This document shows positions 9,187 through 16,816 of a DNA stretch of 64,000 nt, one piece after another. The translations under genes and the position numbers were made by a program. A model generated the notes under the pieces. The model saw only the letters and a program-made list of their open reading frames with translations, was not told the DNA's origin and did no database searches. This DNA is from JBELHR01 sp049607205. Its GTDB lineage: Bacteria; Bacteroidota; Bacteroidia; Flavobacteriales; Flavobacteriaceae. The stretch is from assembly GCA_049607205.1 (NCBI GenBank), contig JBMYWH010000005.1, positions 1 to 64,000 of the forward strand, given 5' to 3'. Each line of letters starts with the position of its first letter. Position 1 is the first letter of the stretch.

Positions 9187-12100
9187 TTAAAATGTTACGT
9201 TTAACCCTAAACTATACGTTTTAGCAGGAGGAGTGTTTAATTCAACAAAACCGGTAGCAGCAACCTCTGGATCATATAACAAATCGTCATCTTTTACCCA
9301 TGTATAAAGGTTTGTACCTTTTGCAAAAATTCTCAATCCATCCAAATGCAATTTATTCGCAAATACAGAATCGAAATCATACCCTACTGTCAAGTCTTTT
9401 AAACGGAAATAATCTCCTTCATGCAGATATCTGGTTGAAGCTGTATATGGATCTACACCAGCTGAAACTGCAGGAACATTAGTTACATCTCCTGGCTGTT
9501 GCCATCTATCCAAAGCATCATTTGATGTGTTGTAGTACTGAAGACCATAAGCATCTGTTGTATGTATATAAGAAGCCCACCCTTCATAAATCATATTTCC
9601 TCCAGAATAAGACCCAACGGCATTAAGGAAAAATCCTTTATATTCCATATGTAAGTTCATACCTGCTGTAATTGTAGGAAGCGCAGAGGCACCTTGATAA
9701 GCTCTTTGAGCCTCACCAATATTAGTGGTTGTTTCTCCATCAACACCGTTCACATAATAAAGCGCTTGTCCAGTCTGAGTGTCTACTCCAGCATATTTGA
9801 TCATATACCATTCCCAAGCAGCATGACCTGAAGCCACTTTACGCGTACCAGTTGTAATTTCAATTTCATTTCCATTAACATCGGTCGCTAGCGCCAAAAC
9901 CTCATTCTTGTTGTGAGCAACATTTCCACCAATACTCATATTGAAATCCTCACTTCGAATTAAATCATAATTCAATTCAAATTCCACTCCTTTATTAGCC
10001 ATAGTACCAATGTTTTGCATTTGGTAGTCATAACCAGATGTACCTGAAAGTGGCACCTCTTGTAATAAATCATCAGATACTCTTTGATAGATACTCAACC
10101 CTCCACTTAAACGGTCAAGCATTCTAAAATCTAGACCGGCGTCAAAACTCTTTGAAGTCTCCCATGTCAAATCACCATTTCCGAAATCTGAAGGATAAAA
10201 AGCAGAACCATCTTGATAGTTTCCTTCAAAATCAATCAAAGCTTGATATTGATTTAAAGGAATTCCAGCATTACCTGAAACACCATAAGAACTTCTTAAC
10301 TTTAACTGATCGATGAAGCTTACATCACTCATAAATTCTTCATTATGTATGTTCCAAGCTGCACCTGCTGACCAGAAATTACCCCAACGATTCTCTGAAG
10401 GGAACCTTGAATTTCCTTCACGTCTATAGGTCGCATTCGCTACAAATCTTGAATCAAAATTATAACTTACCATACCTAAATAAGAAGCGATTGCCCAATC
10501 GTTATAGTTTGAAGAAGCATCTTCTACTTTACCAGCAGAATCGATCTGATGTAAACCATCCATAGGGAAATCTGAAGCAGAACCTGCTAAGAAATAAGAA
10601 TAATTAGATTGGTATTCTTGTAAGAAAGTCACATCAAATACATGTACATCTTGAATATCAAACTTATAATTTAATCTATTCTGTATTGTGTAATTTGTAG
10701 TTCTCTCCACACTTTGATAGGCATAACCATTAAGACCTCCATCGTCAGCTGAATAAGAACCATGATGTCTGTTTCCATAGAAATCATAAGCATTCACTCT
10801 ATAATCAATATTAAAACGCGTTGAAAAACTTAGGCCTTCAACTGGAATATCGTAATCTAAAGAGTTATTAGAAATAAAACGTGTAAACGAGTTATGGTTA
10901 ATATCTTCTTGAGAAGTCCATAAAGGGTTGTATAAACTTGTTTGAGTTTCAATCTCATCAATATTGATACTACCATCAGGATTATAAGGCTGAACCAAAG
11001 GAGACATAAAGTATTTTGCAGTACGAGGACTGTCAAAATAAGCACTCTGCTCTGCAATTCCATCTTGCTGGGTATCAGAAACCATATTTCTTGTGTTCAA
11101 AGTAATACGATCCGTAAGTTCAGTAGTAAAGTTCAAATTTGCCGAAATACGGTCGAAATCTGCACCGATTACCGTAGCTTCTTGTCCATAATATCCAACA
11201 GAAGCATAAAAGTTAGATTTCTCTGTTCCTCCACTTGCTGAGAAATTGTATTCTTGAGAAACTGCATTTTCATTGGTCATGGCCTCATCCCAGTTACCCT
11301 CAGGTCTTCCAGCGGCATTCCAATCTAAATATTGTGTCCCAAATGAAGCAGTGTTTGATTCATAAAATTTTCTCCATTGGTTATAATCAAATCCCTGGCC
11401 GTCTCCATATGAATTATACAGTGATTCGTAAAAAAGTAATTCTCTCTCTTCAGCAGTAAGCATTTCAGGACCATTAAGAGCATCATTTGAAAAACCACTC
11501 GTTGCATTAAAACTGAATTTAGTTTTTCCTGTATTTCCGCTCTTAGTCGTAATAACAATAACTCCATTTGCCCCACGTGCACCGTAAGCTGAAGTCGCAG
11601 AAGCATCTTTCAATACAGTCATACTCGCGATGTCATTAGGATTCAAACTAGAAAGTACAGATAAAGAACTACTCGCTGAATCTCCACCAACATTTCCACT
11701 AGTTACAGGAACTCCATCAATTACATAAAGTGGTTCATTATCCGCAGTAATAGAACTCGCTCCACGAATTCTAATATTTGAAACCGATCCAGGAGTACCT
11801 GAACTAGAACTAATATTAAGTCCGGCTACTTTACCTTGTAAAACTTGGTCTACAGAGGCCACTGGAATCTGTGCTATTTGGTCTGAGTCAACCTGAACAG
11901 AAGACCCTGTAAGTTCACTTTTCTTCTTAGAACCATATCCCATGATAACCACCTCTTCTAATTGGTTATCTCCTTCCATAATTAGGGAAATATCTGTAAT
12001 AGGCCCTAAAGTATATTCTTGTGACTTCATCCCTACATATGAGATTTGTATCACATCTCCCTCTTTAGCTTTAATGCTAAAAAGTCCATCAAAATCAGTT

Positions 12101-12258
12101 TGAGTCCCCGTTGAGGTTCCTTTAATTACGATGTTTACCCCTGGTAAGGGTCCTGTTTCATCTGAGACATCCCCAGAATAAACGAGTTCTTGTGCAGTAG
12201 TTAGCTGCCCCACCAACAGGAATAATCCTGCGAACATTAGTTTTAACTTCATTGTCAT
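9187..12258 (-). CDS. SusC/RagA family TonB-dependent outer membrane transporter
   Basis: A 1023-residue TonB-dependent transporter. Order of domains: signal peptide (about 1-23, cleavage after TTAQ), a CarboxypepD_reg-like N-terminal domain with GPLPGVNIVIKGTSTGTQTD, the linker LEEVVIMGYG (the SusC signature region), the plug with VQGKVAGLNI-like and NIRIRGASSI motifs, then a 22-strand barrel ending SLGLNVTF with a terminal Phe. It imports the ligand handled by the downstream SusD using TonB and the proton gradient. Met1 and Met3 are equally plausible starts. No regulator (ECF sigma/anti-sigma or hybrid two-component system) is adjacent. The 218-base upstream gap is very AT-rich; it holds the terminator of the neighbouring cca transcript and no convincing promoter that I can name. 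Confidence 0.95.
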   Translation of the reverse strand: MTMKLKLMFAGLFLLVGQLTTAQELVYSGDVSDETGPLPGVNIVIKGTSTGTQTDFDGLFSIKAKEGDVIQISYVGMKSQEYTLGPITDISLIMEGDNQLEEVVIMGYGSKKKSELTGSSVQVDSDQIAQIPVASVDQVLQGKVAGLNISSSSGTPGSVSNIRIRGASSITADNEPLYVIDGVPVTSGNVGGDSASSSLSVLSSLNPNDIASMTVLKDASATSAYGARGANGVIVITTKSGNTGKTKFSFNATSGFSNDALNGPEMLTAEERELLFYESLYNSYGDGQGFDYNQWRKFYESNTASFGTQYLDWNAAGRPEGNWDEAMTNENAVSQEYNFSASGGTEKSNFYASVGYYGQEATVIGADFDRISANLNFTTELTDRITLNTRNMVSDTQQDGIAEQSAYFDSPRTAKYFMSPLVQPYNPDGSINIDEIETQTSLYNPLWTSQEDINHNSFTRFISNNSLDYDIPVEGLSFSTRFNIDYRVNAYDFYGNRHHGSYSADDGGLNGYAYQSVERTTNYTIQNRLNYKFDIQDVHVFDVTFLQEYQSNYSYFLAGSASDFPMDGLHQIDSAGKVEDASSNYNDWAIASYLGMVSYNFDSRFVANATYRREGNSRFPSENRWGNFWSAGAAWNIHNEEFMSDVSFIDQLKLRSSYGVSGNAGIPLNQYQALIDFEGNYQDGSAFYPSDFGNGDLTWETSKSFDAGLDFRMLDRLSGGLSIYQRVSDDLLQEVPLSGTSGYDYQMQNIGTMANKGVEFELNYDLIRSEDFNMSIGGNVAHNKNEVLALATDVNGNEIEITTGTRKVASGHAAWEWYMIKYAGVDTQTGQALYYVNGVDGETTTNIGEAQRAYQGASALPTITAGMNLHMEYKGFFLNAVGSYSGGNMIYEGWASYIHTTDAYGLQYYNTSNDALDRWQQPGDVTNVPAVSAGVDPYTASTRYLHEGDYFRLKDLTVGYDFDSVFANKLHLDGLRIFAKGTNLYTWVKDDDLLYDPEVAATGFVELNTPPAKTYSLGLNVTF

Positions 12259-12434
12259 TCTTTCATTTAAAATTCGAAATGCAAAAATGACAAAAAGATC
12301 AAGCTAAGCTTAATTAAAAACGCTAAAAAACCTTAATTATTATTTAAAAAAATTAGTTTTTTTGTTAATTTAATACTTGTTTAACAATTTTAACAAAGTA
12401 TGATTGAATATTTCATATTATTAAAAACATAAAA

Positions 12435-12457
12435 AAAACAGCCAAAAGGCTGTTTTT
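12435..12457 (-). terminator. Terminator after the CCA/poly(A) polymerase gene
   Basis: Hairpin AAAAACAGCC AAAA GGCTGTTTTT. The T tract is usable in both directions, but it lies directly after the stop of the minus-strand gene at 12476. It also separates that gene from the susC promoter region. Confidence 0.75.
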
Positions 12458-12475
12458 AATTATTAAAAATGTGAA

Positions 12476-13894
12476 TTATTTCAATTTTAATCCGAGCTTT
12501 TCTCCCTCAATAATCATCAACTTATGGGCAGCATCGTAGTCATTTGGTATTTCGCCTTCTAGAATGGCCTCTTTTATTTTCTCTTTTATTCGTCCAATTT
12601 CTGGTCCAGGTTTAAGCTCAAAAGAATTCATGATAATTTCTCCCGTGATTGGAGGTTGAAAATTTCTCACATGGTCACGCTCCTCTATTTCTTTAATTTT
12701 ATCTCGAACTAATTTAAAGTTGTTGTGATATCTTTTAAATTTAACCGGATTCTTAGTGGTAATATCTGCTTCACAAAGTAACATGAGATTGTCTACATCA
12801 TCTCCGGCGTCAAAGACCAAACGCCTCACCGCAGAATCTGTTACATTACTCGCTAATACAATTGGTCTAGAGCTCAAGAAGACCATTTTTTGAACCAATT
12901 TCATTTTGTTATTCAATGGCATTTTTAAGCGTTTAAACAACTTGTATACCATTTTTGATCCTACGAATTCATGTCCGTGAAAGGTCCAGCCCGTTCCCTT
13001 AATAAATTTCTTAGTTGGTGCCTTTCCAATATCGTGTAAAAGCGCAGCCCAACGCATCCATAGATCATCTGATGTTTCTGCAATATTATCCACAACCTCT
13101 AAAGTGTGATAAAAATTATTCTTATGAGACTGTCCTTCGATATCTTCAACAACTTCTAAAGCTGTTAATTCAGGTAAGATGTATTCTAATAAACCAGAAT
13201 CATATAATAATTTGAAGCCTATAGAGGGTTTAGGCGAAGCTAAAATCTTATTCAACTCTTCTACAATACGCTCTTTTGTGATGATGCTTATACGGTCCTT
13301 TTGGTCCTTAATGGCCTGAAAAGATTTTGGCTCAATAGTGAAATTGAGCTGACAAGCAAATCGAATTGCACGAAGCATGCGAAGTGGATCATCACTATAG
13401 GTAATATACGGATCTAATGGAGTTCTAATAATTCCATTGTTTAAATCCTCAATCCCCATAAATGGGTCCAATAATTCTCCGAAATTATCCTTTGATAAAC
13501 TCAAAGCTAAGGCATTAATTGTAAAGTCCCTCCTATTTTGATCCTCTTCAAGAGTTCCAGGACTCACAGAAGGATTACGGGAATCTTCGGAATATGATTC
13601 TTTTCGAGCACCAACGAATTCAAGTTCTATATCTTGAAATCTTAGCATTGCAGTACCATAAGTCTTAAAAATCTTAACTTTAGGTTTGTTGGGTAAAACT
13701 TCACCAACTTTCTGAGCTAAGTCGATACCATTACCTACTGCAACAATATCAATATCTTTTGCTTTTCCTCTCTTTAGAATTGCATCTCTAACAAAACCTC
13801 CAATAACATAAGCCTCTAAACCTGTTTCTTCTACAGCCTTACTTATGTACGTAAAAACCGAATGACTCAAAGCCTGCTCTATTTCTTTCTTCAT
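12476..13894 (-). CDS. cca: tRNA nucleotidyltransferase/poly(A) polymerase family with HD domain
   Basis: A 472-residue class II nucleotidyltransferase, probably the enzyme that adds or repairs the 3' CCA of tRNAs. The N-terminal head has the GGFVRDAIL motif and the metal-binding pair in KDIDIV, followed by RRDFTINALALSL and DDPLRMLRAIRFACQL, the standard family blocks. A C-terminal HD phosphohydrolase domain is marked by WAALLHDIGKAPTKK and GHEFVGSKM. This NTase plus HD architecture is usual for Bacteroidota CCA enzymes. A poly(A) polymerase role cannot be excluded from motifs alone. tsaC lies two bases upstream on the same strand, making a two-gene tRNA maturation operon. Confidence 0.88.
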   Translation of the reverse strand: MKKEIEQALSHSVFTYISKAVEETGLEAYVIGGFVRDAILKRGKAKDIDIVAVGNGIDLAQKVGEVLPNKPKVKIFKTYGTAMLRFQDIELEFVGARKESYSEDSRNPSVSPGTLEEDQNRRDFTINALALSLSKDNFGELLDPFMGIEDLNNGIIRTPLDPYITYSDDPLRMLRAIRFACQLNFTIEPKSFQAIKDQKDRISIITKERIVEELNKILASPKPSIGFKLLYDSGLLEYILPELTALEVVEDIEGQSHKNNFYHTLEVVDNIAETSDDLWMRWAALLHDIGKAPTKKFIKGTGWTFHGHEFVGSKMVYKLFKRLKMPLNNKMKLVQKMVFLSSRPIVLASNVTDSAVRRLVFDAGDDVDNLMLLCEADITTKNPVKFKRYHNNFKLVRDKIKEIEERDHVRNFQPPITGEIIMNSFELKPGPEIGRIKEKIKEAILEGEIPNDYDAAHKLMIIEGEKLGLKLK

Positions 13895-13896
13895 GA

Positions 13897-14466
13897 TTAT
13901 TCTCGTAAAACCTCTATGCTTCCATCATCATTGTAAATGACAATTTTAGAAGACTGAGTATTTTCTTGTTCAGGCTGCAAATTTAGAACATAATTGACCT
14001 TCTCCAAAATAACGGGGCTTATTTCTTTAAAGCTCCTAGGGGTAGCGTTACCACTGATGTTTGCCGAAGTCGAGACGATAGGAGCACCGAATTCTCGAAT
14101 CATTTCTTGACAAAATCGGTCTTGTACGATACGAATAGCAATGCTCCCATTGGTAGCAATTGTGTTATTTGCAAAGCCTTTAGGATGGCCATAAACCACC
14201 GAAGTAGGTCGGCTTTGCTTGTTCAAAAATTCTTTTAAGCCCTTGGGGATACGCTCCAAATAATCCTCAAGCATTTCAAAATCACTAACCAATACAATTA
14301 AACTCTTAGAGTCTGGGCGGTTCTTGAGTCTATAGATTTTTTCCACAGCTACAGAGTCTCTGGCATCACATCCTAAACCCCAAACCGTATCGGTAGGATA
14401 TAGAATCGTTCCTTGAGAACGAAGTATATTTATTGCTTCTTTCCTAATATGCTCTGTATTTTTCAT
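13897..14466 (-). CDS. tsaC: L-threonylcarbamoyladenylate synthase (Sua5/YrdC/TsaC family)
   Basis: A 189-residue YrdC-fold protein that makes threonylcarbamoyl-AMP from threonine, bicarbonate and ATP, the first step of the universal t6A37 tRNA modification. Motifs: ILYPTDTVWGLGCDARDSVAVEKIYRLK near the N-terminus with the KNRPDSKSL anion-binding segment, then SIAIRIVQD and PIVSTSANISG, all conserved. It lacks the Sua5 C-terminal domain. TsaE, needed for the later transfer step, is at 48.7 kb. The gene is divergent from ruvX with a 34-base gap. Confidence 0.92.
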   Translation of the reverse strand: MKNTEHIRKEAINILRSQGTILYPTDTVWGLGCDARDSVAVEKIYRLKNRPDSKSLIVLVSDFEMLEDYLERIPKGLKEFLNKQSRPTSVVYGHPKGFANNTIATNGSIAIRIVQDRFCQEMIREFGAPIVSTSANISGNATPRSFKEISPVILEKVNYVLNLQPEQENTQSSKIVIYNDDGSIEVLRE

Positions 14467-14500
14467 TAATTTTGCTTTTTATTTTCAAAGTTACTAAAAT

Positions 14501-14914
14501 ATGGGTAGAATTATGGCCTTTGACTACGGTCTCAAACGCTGTGGAATTGCGATTACAGATGAATTGCAACTCATTGCTTCTGGTTTACAAACGGTTGATA
14601 CACCTAAAGTGTTCAGCTTTTTACACGACTATTTAAAGCATGAAAAAGTGGAGCTCTTCGTTGTTGGATTGCCTACGCAAATGAATGGGCAACCGAGTGA
14701 ATCTACACATATCATAGAACACTTTGTGACTCAGTTGGAAAGCACCTATGGGAATATTCCAATACATAGGGTTGATGAAAGATTTACTTCAAAAATGGCC
14801 TTTGATGCCATGCTAGTAGGAGGTCTTTCAAAAAAGAAAAGACAAAATAAAGCCCTAGTGGACGAAATTAGTGCCACTTTAATCTTGCAAAACTATTTAG
14901 CAAGTCAATCATAG
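14501..14914 (+). CDS. ruvX: Putative pre-16S rRNA nuclease / Holliday junction resolvase RuvX (YqgF)
   Basis: A 137-residue RNase H-fold nuclease of the YqgF family, thought to process the 5' end of pre-16S rRNA and annotated also as a resolvase. It has the first catalytic Asp in MGRIMAFDYGLKRCGIAITD, the LFVVGLPTQMNGQPSE motif and the third block VDERFTSKMA, with a DEISATLILQNYL end. Typical length for the family. The def gene begins about 40 bases after the stop, and DUF5606 and mazG genes follow on the same strand. Confidence 0.92.
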   Translation: MGRIMAFDYGLKRCGIAITDELQLIASGLQTVDTPKVFSFLHDYLKHEKVELFVVGLPTQMNGQPSESTHIIEHFVTQLESTYGNIPIHRVDERFTSKMAFDAMLVGGLSKKKRQNKALVDEISATLILQNYLASQS

Positions 14915-14929
14915 ATTGACAAAACTTTG

Positions 14930-14937
14930 TACTTTTG
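14930..14937 (+). promoter_or_regulatory. Candidate -7 element before def
   Basis: TACTTTTG matches the Bacteroidota -7 consensus TAnnTTTG, 17 bases before the chosen def start. No TTG sits at the ideal -33 distance, so this is a weak prediction. If real, it supports the internal ATG at 14955 as the def start, because the longer frame would begin upstream of the transcription start. Confidence 0.4.
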
Positions 14938-14954
14938 CATCAAAATTTGAAATT

Positions 14955-15542
14955 ATGATTTTACCGATTGTTGCCTATGGAGATCCTGTGTTGAGAAAAA
15001 TGGGCGAAGATATTGATCAGAATTATCCTGATTTATCCCAGCTTATTGAAAACATGTGGGAAACCATGTACAAGGCGCACGGAGTGGGCTTAGCTGCACC
15101 ACAAATTGGAAAAGCAATTCGTTTGTTCGTTATAGATGCATCACCATTTGCAGACGATGAAGAGTTGACTGAGGAAGAAAAGATAGAGTTACAAAACTTT
15201 AAAAAGGTTTTCATTAATGCCGAAATCATTGAAGAATCGGGTGATGAATGGGCCTTTTCTGAAGGTTGTTTAAGTATTCCTGGAATCAATGAAGATGTCT
15301 TTAGATCGGAGTTTGTGAAGATTAAATATTTAGATGAAAACTTCCAACAGCATACTGAAGTTCTAAGTGGATTAGCTGCTCGCGTTTTTCAACATGAATA
15401 TGACCATATTGACGGGGTTCTATTCACTGATTTGTTATCAGGATTAAAAAAGAGATTAATTAAAAAGAAATTAGAAAATATAACAAAAGGAAATGTAAAT
15501 GCAGAGTATAGAATGCGTTTCCCTAAACTTAAAAAGAAATAA
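14955..15542 (+). CDS. def: Peptide deformylase
   Basis: A 195-residue metalloenzyme that removes the N-formyl group from nascent proteins. All three family motifs are present: GVGLAAPQIG, EGCLSIPG (metal-binding Cys) and QHEYDH (two metal His and the catalytic Glu). The frame is open for 13 more codons upstream, from 14916, but homologues start at MILPIVAYGDPVLRKMG and a -7-like element lies between the two, so the ATG at 14955 is chosen. The following gene starts two bases after the stop. Confidence 0.95.
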   Translation: MILPIVAYGDPVLRKMGEDIDQNYPDLSQLIENMWETMYKAHGVGLAAPQIGKAIRLFVIDASPFADDEELTEEEKIELQNFKKVFINAEIIEESGDEWAFSEGCLSIPGINEDVFRSEFVKIKYLDENFQQHTEVLSGLAARVFQHEYDHIDGVLFTDLLSGLKKRLIKKKLENITKGNVNAEYRMRFPKLKKK

Positions 15543-15544
15543 TT

Positions 15545-15967
15545 ATGACTATAGATAAAATCATTTCAGTAACAGGTAAACCAGGTTTATTTGAAATCGT
15601 AGCGCAGTCTAAAGGAGGATTTATTGTTGAATCATTAGAGGATAAAAAGAGATTCCCTATTACGGCTTCTCACAATGTAAGTATCCTAAACGATATCGCT
15701 ATATACACTTATGATGAAGAAATTCCTCTACGTGAAGTTTTTCTGAGTATCAACGAAAAAGAAGGTGGAAAAGAAGCTTTAAGTCATAAATCTTCTAATA
15801 AAGACCTGCATAATTTCTTTTTAGAAATTTTACCTGAATACGATCAGGAGAGAGTTTATGCTTCTAATATCAAGAAGGTAGTACAGTGGTATAATATTTT
15901 AGTTAAAAATGGATTTGACTTTAGTAGTATATCAGAGGAAAATTCTGAAGAAGAGGTAGCTCAATAA
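15545..15967 (+). CDS. DUF5606 family protein
   Basis: A 140-residue soluble protein recognisable as the Bacteroidota family DUF5606: MTIDKIISVTGKPGLFEIV, then GGFIVESLEDKKRFPIT and HNVSILNDIAIYTYDEEIPLREV, with a C-terminal KKVVQWYNILVKNGFDF. The N-terminal part looks like a small beta-barrel. Its function is unknown. It is tightly packed between def (two bases upstream) and mazG (four bases downstream), an arrangement conserved in many Flavobacteriales as far as I recall, which hints at a housekeeping role tied to translation or nucleotide cleaning. Confidence 0.8.
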   Translation: MTIDKIISVTGKPGLFEIVAQSKGGFIVESLEDKKRFPITASHNVSILNDIAIYTYDEEIPLREVFLSINEKEGGKEALSHKSSNKDLHNFFLEILPEYDQERVYASNIKKVVQWYNILVKNGFDFSSISEENSEEEVAQ

Positions 15968-15971
15968 ATAT

Positions 15972-16766
15972 ATGGATTTAAACGCTTCTTCTAAAGCTTC
16001 TGAACTTAGAGCGATTGAACGCTTACTTATCATTATGGATGAGCTTAGAGCTGAATGTCCTTGGGATAAAAAACAAACTTTTGAAAGTTTGCGTCATCTC
16101 ACTATTGAAGAAACTTATGAGCTTGCTGATGCCATATTAGATCGCGACTTAGTTGAAATAAATAAAGAGTTAGGAGATCTATTATTACATATAATCTTCT
16201 ATGCTAAAATCGGTTCGGAAACTGGAGATTTTGACATGAGTACGATCGCTAACGATATCTGTGAGAAACTCATACATCGCCATCCTCATATTTATGCTGA
16301 TGTAAAAGTTAAAGATCAAGAAGAAGTAAAGAGAAATTGGGAAGCGTTAAAGTTAAAAGAAGGACGAAGCTCTGTTTTAGAAGGTGTTCCTAAAAGTCTT
16401 CCTGCCCTTGTCAAAGCAAGTAGAATTCAGGAAAAAGCAGCAGGCGTTGGATTTGACTGGGATAATCGTTTGCAAGTTTTTGAAAAAGTAAAGGAGGAAA
16501 TTCAAGAATTAGAAGAGGAAATAAAAAAGGGAGACACTAAAAATATAGAAGCTGAATTCGGTGATGTTCTTTTTTCACTGGTGAATTATGCTCGTTATAT
16601 AAATGTCAATCCTGAAACTGCTTTGGAACGAACTAATAAAAAATTCATTGCTAGGTTTAAGCATATGGAGCTAGAAATGAAGAATCAAGGACTTAGTTTT
16701 AATGATTTGAATTTAGAACAAATGGATGTCTTTTGGGAGGGCGCCAAGAAAGCTCTTAAGAATTAA
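15972..16766 (+). CDS. mazG: Nucleoside triphosphate pyrophosphohydrolase MazG
   Basis: A 264-residue protein with two tandem MazG domains. It hydrolyses nucleoside triphosphates to monophosphates plus pyrophosphate as a sanitising enzyme. The first domain shows ECPWDKKQTFESLRHLTIEE with the conserved EExxE metal-binding pattern and KELGDLLLHIIFYAKI. The second shows GVGFDWDN and EAEFGDVLFSLVNYARY. Length and layout match E. coli MazG. It is the last gene of the ruvX-def-DUF5606-mazG run, and a bidirectional terminator follows. Confidence 0.95.
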   Translation: MDLNASSKASELRAIERLLIIMDELRAECPWDKKQTFESLRHLTIEETYELADAILDRDLVEINKELGDLLLHIIFYAKIGSETGDFDMSTIANDICEKLIHRHPHIYADVKVKDQEEVKRNWEALKLKEGRSSVLEGVPKSLPALVKASRIQEKAAGVGFDWDNRLQVFEKVKEEIQELEEEIKKGDTKNIEAEFGDVLFSLVNYARYINVNPETALERTNKKFIARFKHMELEMKNQGLSFNDLNLEQMDVFWEGAKKALKN

Positions 16767-16770
16767 AAAA

Positions 16771-16800
16771 AGCCACAACAATTCGTTGTGGCTTTTTTTT
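16771..16800. terminator. Bidirectional terminator between mazG and nagB
   Basis: Stem AGCCACAAC/GTTGTGGCT around AATTC. It has an A run on the left and an eight-T run on the right, and serves the convergent mazG and nagB transcripts. Confidence 0.9.
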
Positions 16801-16816
16801 GTAAACTTAATTGGCT

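Noticed and set aside
10857..11606. Several open frames of 60-100 codons on both strands inside susC
   Set aside because: They are frame shadows: susC is intact across the region, the frames lack family features and promoters.
14916..14954. Longer N-terminus for peptide deformylase
   Set aside because: The 13 extra codons do not resemble the family, overlap a promoter-like element and come before the usual MILPIVAYGDP start.
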